DNA from: Saprospirales bacterium
Lineage (GTDB): Bacteria; Bacteroidota; Bacteroidia; Chitinophagales; Saprospiraceae
DNA: 5,890 nucleotides
Direction: 5' to 3'
Assembly: GCA_003559985.1 (NCBI GenBank)
Contig: PWJP01000125.1
Location: 1 to 5,890 of the forward strand
Shown: positions 1-3,156 of the stretch, piece by piece
Position numbering within the stretch: position 1 is the first letter of the stretch
How the letters are laid out: every line of letters starts with the position of its first letter
The notes under the pieces: model-generated
What the model was told of the DNA's origin: nothing
Seen by the model: only the letters and a program-made list of their open reading frames with translations
Databases searched by the model: none
Made by a program: the position numbers and the translations under genes

Positions 1-93
1 AACAAAGTTGTCCACAACAAGGTCACCGACGATGCAGTCAATTGGCTACCGTACAACCTCGACCAGGAAACTGCAGCAAAACTTTCCACTTAA
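1..93 (+). CDS. 3' end of an unidentified gene (partial)
   Basis: The plus-strand frame starting at base 1 is open for 30 codons and stops at TAA (91-93). The peptide ends in ...NWLPYNLDQETAAKLST. Its charged, low-repeat composition looks like the C-terminus of a real protein, and the sequence after the stop is non-coding in character. The other two plus frames are also open for a similar distance, so the reading frame is not certain. I do not recognise the family. Nothing links it to the convergent RHS/immunity genes downstream, whose nearest stop is at 414. Confidence 0.35.
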   Translation, partial: NKVVHNKVTDDAVNWLPYNLDQETAAKLST

Positions 94-346
94 TCAATAT
101 GGGGTTGGTTGGGTGCTTACATCAGTCGCTGCGAATGTTATGAGATGAAGCCGTCTATTGATGTGGTTAAAATCCCTCTGTATTGTTGGGGAAGCGCTTG
201 ACAAAAATCTCCGAATATAACGGTAATATATTCACTGGTCTTCTAACCGGGTATGGGGATTGTTTTTTGGTTGTGGTGCGGTTAGGTGGCTTGCATTTTA
301 CTCACAGTAATCACCAACTGAGCAATGATTCCTTCTGTGCCGAAAT

Positions 347-364
347 CTCCCTGATGTAAGGGAG
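347..364 (-). terminator. Possible weak terminator hairpin after the MORN immunity gene
   Basis: CTCCCT (347-352) and AGGGAG (359-364) form a perfect 6-bp inverted repeat with a 6-nt loop. On the minus strand it lies about 50 nt beyond the stop codon of the MORN protein. Only a short ATTTC follows it, so the T-tract is poor and termination is uncertain. Its outer arm runs into the GGAATC that begins the upstream extension of the nearby repeat, so it may belong to a mobile-element end instead. Confidence 0.3.
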
Positions 365-394
365 GAATCTGGTGGTACACTATTCAATTGAAAC
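364..394 (+). repeat. IS21-like terminal repeat, copy 1
   Basis: GGAATCTGGTGGTACA (364-379), then nine bases, then TGAAAC (389-394). The first 16 bases match 2152-2167 with one mismatch, and the TGGTACA-N9-TGAAAC frame occurs again at 2161-2182 and 2185-2206 in the same orientation. Such spaced copies of TGGTNCA...TTTTnnnnTGAAA resemble the multiple terminal repeats of IS21-family elements, which is my recollection of the family and not a database match. No transposase gene is present here. Together with copies 2 and 3, it brackets the orphan RHS toxin/immunity cassette as a direct repeat. Confidence 0.5.
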
Positions 395-413
395 TAGCAC
401 TAAGGGATAATTA

Positions 414-923
414 TTACTTTCCTTCCTCTTTAACCATTTTACCAAATTCATCAAAAGTTCTACGATAACGTAAACATCCAGATGAATCATACTCCATATA
501 CTCTTTTAAATACGGAGAGTTTGCATGGAAGGAATTCGCTACACCTACTTTCTTATTATTAAAATAATTGTATCTATGGGAAAGGTTCCCATTGGACTCG
601 TAGAAATGATACCTCCCTAATTGAATATTGCCTGATGAATCTACTAAGGTTCGGGCGGCTAAATAACCATTGTCATGAAAATCTAGTTGTTGTTCAAAAC
701 CATCAACAAAATGTGATAGATACCGAATTGTTCCATCTTTAAGGAATACAATTATTATCGGGTCATTCTGGTCAAACTTTAAGCGATATGCCACCAAGTC
801 ATGGTACCGAAGTTTTTCATTAATTTCAAGATCGGAATTTTTGTTATCCTCATCAAAGATAAGAACTAAGATAAAAATCGTTAATAATACCGAAACTACC
901 CATCCAATTCTATCTCCTTTCAT
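414..923 (-). CDS. Membrane-anchored MORN-repeat (YwqK-like) protein, probable immunity protein of the orphan RHS toxin
   Basis: A 169-residue protein. Residues 6-23 form one uninterrupted hydrophobic segment with Lys and Arg just before it, so it is probably anchored by a single N-terminal helix with the rest on the far side of the inner membrane. From about residue 60 it carries degenerate MORN_2-type units of the form G-x-Y-x-F-Y-x-x-N-G-N-L and K-x-Y-x-x-Y-x-x-G-x-L (for example GRYHFYESNGNLSHRY). This family includes YwqK, the antitoxin paired with the YwqJ toxin in Bacillus. The ATG at 921-923 lies 14 nt inside the 3' end of the orphan RHS gene, an arrangement typical of toxin-immunity pairs and suggesting coupled translation. 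AAAGGAG lies just downstream of this ATG, not upstream; no other in-frame start fits better. The immunity role is inferred from position and family, and the cognate toxin activity is unknown. Confidence 0.68.
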   Translation of the reverse strand: MKGDRIGWVVSVLLTIFILVLIFDEDNKNSDLEINEKLRYHDLVAYRLKFDQNDPIIIVFLKDGTIRYLSHFVDGFEQQLDFHDNGYLAARTLVDSSGNIQLGRYHFYESNGNLSHRYNYFNNKKVGVANSFHANSPYLKEYMEYDSSGCLRYRRTFDEFGKMVKEEGK

Positions 924-2106
924 AACCAGTTATTGTATCTAAAGGTTCGCCAGATTCGTTAACTCTTCTGTATGGTAATGGCCAGTGAGGGGGACCATTG
1001 CAAGAGTTACAAAAAGAATCAACAGGATTTCGAGGTGAATCCTCACGTGATAGATTACCTAAATTAATTTTGCCAAAAGTATTTTCGATAGATTCAATTA
1101 AATTTTCAATGCCTTCAACAAAATTACCTGAACCTGGGAATACCATATCAGAGATATCTATACTTCTGTTTTCTCCATCAGGGTTAGCGTGAGGTGCTGG
1201 AATTTCCCATCCGCTGGGGGACCCATCTCCATATAAATACCAATTTTCACCAGCAGTGCTTTGTTGTCTTTCCCCTTCCTTAAAGAAATCAGATATCCTA
1301 CTAAAAAAGTTACTTATACGATCGGCCGTAAAAGACCTTGCACTTGCCGAATGAGTAATGTCTCCACCACTGTTTCTATTTATTCTCATAGCAGAATTAC
1401 TATCTCCTCCTTTTACCCGTATATCATAAGTGCCTTCCTTATTTTTCCTGATTCTACTATTTCTCCTGGTGAAATCTGTCTTATTGCTCCGGTATTCCCT
1501 GGCATCACCTCTCGATTCAAAAAGGCCATCAGTATCTGTAAATAATATGGGATTATTAAACCCATACCGGTATGGTGTCCACGCCGGTGCACGCTCTGCT
1601 AAGGGATCCACCACACTCCACCCTTCGACTAGTCGCTCAGGGCAGGCCTCTCCCAATGCCGCATCGTACCACCGTGCGTGATAGTCGTGCATTCGAGTGA
1701 CACGGTCTTCGTACTCCTTGTTATTGTAGGTAAAGGGATCGGCATCGCGGTAGGGAAGGGAGGGGAGGTCCACCTCCTCGGGGAGGTCGTGGGGCATGCC
1801 GAATGGATTCACGCAGTGAAGTTTTGCAGCATGATCAAATGCTGCAAAACCAAAGGTTTGGGGAACCTTTGACGGAGTGAACCGCGACAGCGGGCGGGCT
1901 GCTTCCATGACCTGGAGAATTTCCTCCTCGCAGTTGATGTGGCCATTGCCGTCCAGGTCGCTGATCCATACGCGGGAGTTAGTGTGGCAGGAATAATTGA
2001 TGCTGCCGGAATCATAACGCACCCCATCCCTCGCAAAAAACCGACCACCCCCAATGCCCCCGGCATCGGTTTTGCTGCTGTTTGTATGCCTCTCCGGTTT
2101 ATTCAT
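910..2106 (-). CDS. Orphan RHS core fragment with an unrecognised ~200-residue C-terminal toxin tip
   Basis: A 398-residue protein (ATG 2104-2106, stop TAG 910-912). Residues 1-42 resemble nothing in the main RHS gene. From residue 43 (NSRVWISDLDGNG) it follows the core of the main RHS protein: EF-hand-like loop, PFGMPHDLPEE, YNNKEYEDR, MHDYHARWYDAALG, WSVVDPLAE, YRYGFNNP, then TDTDGL at residues 190-195. It lacks all YD repeats, the DHLG motif and the RDYY before PFG, and it has two in-frame insertions (+30 and +9 residues) made of palindromic DNA. The tip after residue 195 is hydrophilic, with no transmembrane helix; it ends with C366-x-x-C369, GPPHW (371-375) and a PYRR segment. I recognise no toxin family. 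The downstream overlapping MORN protein is the likely immunity partner. This fits a displaced RHS C-terminal cassette. It could be expressed alone, act as a reservoir for recombination, or be decaying, although the frame is intact throughout. Confidence 0.75.
   Translation of the reverse strand: MNKPERHTNSSKTDAGGIGGGRFFARDGVRYDSGSINYSCHTNSRVWISDLDGNGHINCEEEILQVMEAARPLSRFTPSKVPQTFGFAAFDHAAKLHCVNPFGMPHDLPEEVDLPSLPYRDADPFTYNNKEYEDRVTRMHDYHARWYDAALGEACPERLVEGWSVVDPLAERAPAWTPYRYGFNNPILFTDTDGLFESRGDAREYRSNKTDFTRRNSRIRKNKEGTYDIRVKGGDSNSAMRINRNSGGDITHSASARSFTADRISNFFSRISDFFKEGERQQSTAGENWYLYGDGSPSGWEIPAPHANPDGENRSIDISDMVFPGSGNFVEGIENLIESIENTFGKINLGNLSREDSPRNPVDSFCNSCNGPPHWPLPYRRVNESGEPLDTITGYERR
913..1521 (-). 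other. C-terminal tip of the orphan RHS: candidate toxin domain of unknown type
   Basis: These 203 codons follow the DTDGL motif (1522-1536) that ends the RHS core. The first ~45 residues look like the usual post-core linker, with weak resemblance to the linker in the main RHS protein (LFESRGDAREY versus LFETRDDALEY, then NKEGTYDI versus HSDGTFAI). After that the two tips share nothing. The rest contains a WYLYGDGSPSGWEIPAPH segment, a DISDMVFPGSGNFVEGIENL segment and a terminal region with C-x-x-C and GPPHW. The base composition is visibly more A+T-rich than the core, as is usual for exchanged toxin tips. A toxic role is inferred from architecture and from the overlapping immunity-like gene. 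Confidence 0.55.
1621..1650. repeat. Palindromic insertion encoding an ACPERLVEG-type peptide
   Basis: Compared with the main RHS core, the orphan has a net 27-bp insertion here (1623-1650 replaces one base at 3861). It converts ALG-R-WSVV into ALG-EACPERLVEG-WSVV on the minus strand. The DNA contains the perfect 10-bp palindrome CGACTAGTCG (1626-1635), enclosed by CCCT (1621-1624) and AGGG (1639-1642). It belongs to the CCTTCG...GCTCAGGG class of short palindromic repeats that I remember as spread through Bacteroidota and some other genomes, where it produces 'ACPELVEG/ACPERSRRVEG' peptides inside proteins. It splits the otherwise invariant GRW motif of the RHS core without breaking the frame. 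Confidence 0.75.
1651..1800 (-). repeat. 150-bp RHS core tract nearly identical to 3862-4011 (orphan copy)
   Basis: These 150 bases match 3862-4011 in the main RHS gene with one difference, which changes Glu to Asp in NNKEYE(E/D)RV. Homology continues on the toxin side to about 1549 (3787), but there I count roughly 11 differences in about 74 bases. On the other side it is broken by the hairpin-rich insertion and resumes at about 1911-1980 (4031-4100), where it stops sharply. The tract encodes PFGMPH-adjacent residues through MHDYHARWYDAALG. It can serve as a homology arm for exchange of toxin tips. Confidence 0.9.
1808..1910. repeat. Hairpin-chain insertion (REP/MITE-like) inside the orphan RHS core
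   Basis: This segment is absent from the main RHS core and encodes 34 residues in place of RDYY. It is almost entirely inverted repeats laid end to end. TTCAC-gca-GTGAA spans 1808-1820; GTTTTGCAGCAT-gatcaa-ATGCTGCAAAAC spans 1821-1850; CAAAGGTT-tgggg-AACCTTTG spans 1851-1871; CCGC-gaca-GCGG spans 1882-1893. All four stems are perfect and the first three abut with no spacer. The net gain of 90 bp keeps the frame. It looks like a small non-autonomous palindromic element; the family is unknown to me and no target-site duplication is obvious. Confidence 0.75.
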
Positions 2107-2131
2107 TGACGTGGTAGATTGCGTGATGGGT

Positions 2132-2139
2132 CAAATATA
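2132..2139 (-). promoter_or_regulatory. Candidate Bacteroidota -7 element for the orphan RHS gene
   Basis: On the minus strand these bases read TATATTTG, an exact match to the Bacteroidota housekeeping -7 consensus TAnnTTTG. The predicted transcription start would fall about 20-25 nt upstream of the ATG at 2106, a sensible leader length. No good TTG-type -33 element is visible at the usual distance, so support is partial. If real, the orphan tip and its immunity gene are transcribed independently of the main RHS gene. Confidence 0.35.
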
Positions 2140-2151
2140 GGGAATTTTGGG

Positions 2152-2206
2152 GGAATCAGGTGGTACATTTTTGAACTGAAACACTGGTACACTTTTGAGT
2201 TGAAAC
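2152..2206 (+). repeat. IS21-like terminal repeats, tandem copies 2 and 3
   Basis: Two 22-bp units of the form TGGTACA-N9-TGAAAC lie at 2161-2182 and 2185-2206, a 24-bp period. They are preceded by GGAATCAGG (2152-2160), which extends the match to copy 1 at 364-394. Tandem spaced repeats of this form resemble the multiple transposase-binding repeats at IS21-family ends. A second possibility is an operator for the regulator whose ATG lies five bases further on, at 2212. A degenerate inverted copy sits beyond that gene at 2670-2689. Confidence 0.55.
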
Positions 2207-2211
2207 TAACA

Positions 2212-2547
2212 ATGGATAGTTTCGGCAAAAAATTAAGAGAAGCAAGAGAAGCCAAAGGCTACTCACAAGCTGAACTGGCAAGACAGATCAGTTCGCACCA
2301 TTCTATTATTGGCAAGTACGAAAGGGATGAAGTAAAACCGACCGTGGATGTGATTAAGAAGCTCGCAGAAGTCTTAGACACTACTATTAGTTATCTGATG
2401 GGTGAAACGGATAGCCAAAATATCTTTAAGGACCCTGCTATGTTTAAGCGTATGGCAGAGATTGAAGCCCTGCCGACTAAAGATAAGGAATGCCTTTTGC
2501 TGACGGTCGATAATTTTATTAAAGCTACTAAATTGAATATGCTGTAA
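2212..2547 (+). CDS. XRE-family helix-turn-helix transcriptional regulator
   Basis: A 111-residue cytoplasmic DNA-binding protein starting MDSFGKKLREAREAKGYSQ. Residues ~5-62 are a classic HTH_3 (Cro/C1) domain: helix 1 FGKKLREAREAKG, helix 2 SQAELARQ, recognition helix around SSHHSIIGKYERDE, then PTVDVIKKLAEVLDTTISYLMGE. The tail (…LPTKDKECLLLTVDNFIKATKLNML) is the helical extension often seen in ~110-residue Bacteroidota XRE proteins, possibly for dimerisation. I chose ATG 2212 because the upstream in-frame extension to 2119 only translates the tandem repeats (WYIFELKHWYTFELKL) and would overlap the promoter region of the orphan RHS gene. No Shine-Dalgarno is visible, only an A-rich leader, as is common in this phylum. 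It sits between two minus-strand toxin modules and may be autoregulated through the repeats; its targets are unknown. Confidence 0.85.
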   Translation: MDSFGKKLREAREAKGYSQAELARQISSHHSIIGKYERDEVKPTVDVIKKLAEVLDTTISYLMGETDSQNIFKDPAMFKRMAEIEALPTKDKECLLLTVDNFIKATKLNML

Positions 2548-2557
2548 AGAGTGAAAA

Positions 2558-2580
2558 CCCCGGATTCCTCCGAGGCTTTT
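2558..2580. terminator. Bidirectional rho-independent terminator hairpin
   Basis: CCCCGGA (2558-2564), loop TTCC, and TCCGAGG (2569-2575) form a stem with one mismatch, followed by CTTTT on the plus strand. On the minus strand the same hairpin is followed by GTTTTC-like sequence via the AAAA at 2554-2557. It lies 11 nt after the regulator's stop codon. It could also stop minus-strand transcription coming from the barstar gene 170 bases away. Confidence 0.65.
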
Positions 2581-2669
2581 AACCCTTCCCATTGGTTTAC
2601 TTCGGATATCAACTAAAGACGGGTCTTCAGGATTTAACCAATCCGGAAAAACACTAATCACCAACCGTG

Positions 2670-2689
2670 GTTTCATTTCATCTGTACCA
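2670..2689 (-). repeat. Degenerate inverted copy of the TGGTACA...TGAAAC repeat
   Basis: Read on the minus strand, 2689 to 2670 gives TGGTACA, seven bases, then TGAAAC. The spacer is two bases shorter than in the three plus-strand copies. With the tandem copies at 2161-2206 it would bracket the XRE gene as an inverted repeat about 530 bp long. The match is short and could be coincidence. Confidence 0.3.
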
Positions 2690-2753
2690 TTGGTGCCTGG
2701 ATGTAGGGGGGAAGCTGGTGGTGGGTTTTTCTGGTGGGACTTACAGCCTAACC

Positions 2754-3146
2754 CTAAAAAAGTTCTATGGTTTTTACATTTTTCGCTTCAAAAAACACAT
2801 CCAATATAAAATAGAACAAAGTATATCTATTATCAGTTTGAGCAAACATTATCATCTCTTTTACTTCCTCTTTATTTGTGGGATGACAACTCTCAAGGTT
2901 TTCAGACAGATATTTATACGTCTCCACTTCTCCCAAATCTTGTTTACTTTTCTTGTACTCTTTCCATTTGACTCTTACTTCATCCTTTAGACCATATACT
3001 CCAAAACCTCCCTCTAATACATCAGCCAGAGCATCAAGCCCTTCTAATTTATGATTGTATGAATTATCGAGCAACACACCTTGCATGTACTCCATAAACC
3101 CTTCAAAATCAGAGAATTTGGCACCATCAATAAATATAGTATGCAT
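2754..3146 (-). CDS. Barstar-family immunity protein for the barnase-like RHS tip
   Basis: A 130-residue soluble protein. Its start (IFIDGAKFSDFEGFMEYMQ) and the block LEGLDALADVLEGG follow barstar, whose equivalent is ENLDALWDCLTG. Asp38 and Asp42 align with barstar Asp35 and Asp39, the residues that fill the barnase active site, and WKEYKKSKQDLG resembles barstar WRQFEQSKQLT. The final VFFEAKNVKTIELF matches barstar VFREAKAEGCDITI, with Glu120 at the place of Glu80. It is about 40 residues longer than barstar, with the extra sequence (residues ~68-108) ahead of the last helix. Barstar's interface Trp38 is replaced by Ala41. The ATG lies 10 nt after the RHS stop codon, so the pair is one transcript and the producer is protected from its own nuclease. 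Binding to the adjacent tip is inferred from family and position. Confidence 0.88.
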   Translation of the reverse strand: MHTIFIDGAKFSDFEGFMEYMQGVLLDNSYNHKLEGLDALADVLEGGFGVYGLKDEVRVKWKEYKKSKQDLGEVETYKYLSENLESCHPTNKEEVKEMIMFAQTDNRYTLFYFILDVFFEAKNVKTIELF

Positions 3147-3156
3147 AATATAGCTT

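Larger units (their letters stand above)
94..413. other. Gene-free stretch between two convergent genes
   Basis: No convincing coding region is visible on either strand; only short open stretches of under about 40 codons occur. The stretch holds a 6-bp inverted repeat at 347-364 and one copy of the TGGTACA-N9-TGAAAC repeat at 373-394, both described separately. I see no promoter that I can support. It separates the unidentified gene ending at 93 from the stop codon of the MORN protein at 414. Confidence 0.5.

Noticed and set aside
1000..1030. C-x-x-C and GPPHW in the orphan tip as an HNH or zinc-binding nuclease
   Set aside because: Only two Cys and one nearby His are present, and the spacing and flanking pattern of HNH or known zinc-ribbon families is absent.
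1430..1681. Plus-strand open frame with a hydrophobic, membrane-like start
   Set aside because: It lies antisense to the orphan RHS gene and crosses its conserved core; the hydrophobic residues come from the reverse complement of charged codons.
1808..1893. Chain of hairpins as a tRNA or structured RNA gene
   Set aside because: No acceptor stem encloses the hairpins and no T-loop or anticodon signature is seen; the block lies inside a coding frame that it preserves.
910..2106. Calling the orphan RHS a pseudogene
   Set aside because: The frame is open throughout despite two insertions, it has a start codon and a possible promoter, and it overlaps an intact immunity-like gene; truncation alone is typical of RHS orphans.
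2161..2206. Possible CRISPR repeats
   Set aside because: Only two tandem copies, 22 bp each with a 2-bp gap, no spacers and no cas genes; IS-end or operator repeats fit better.
2119..2211. N-terminal extension of the XRE regulator to an upstream ATG
   Set aside because: The added residues only translate the two tandem DNA repeats and do not belong to the HTH family; ATG 2212 begins the domain at the usual distance.
2714..2740. CTGGTGG / CTGGTGGG repeats as a further IS end or terminator
   Set aside because: The similarity to the TGGTACA repeats is confined to GGTGG, and no stem with a T-tract can be drawn.
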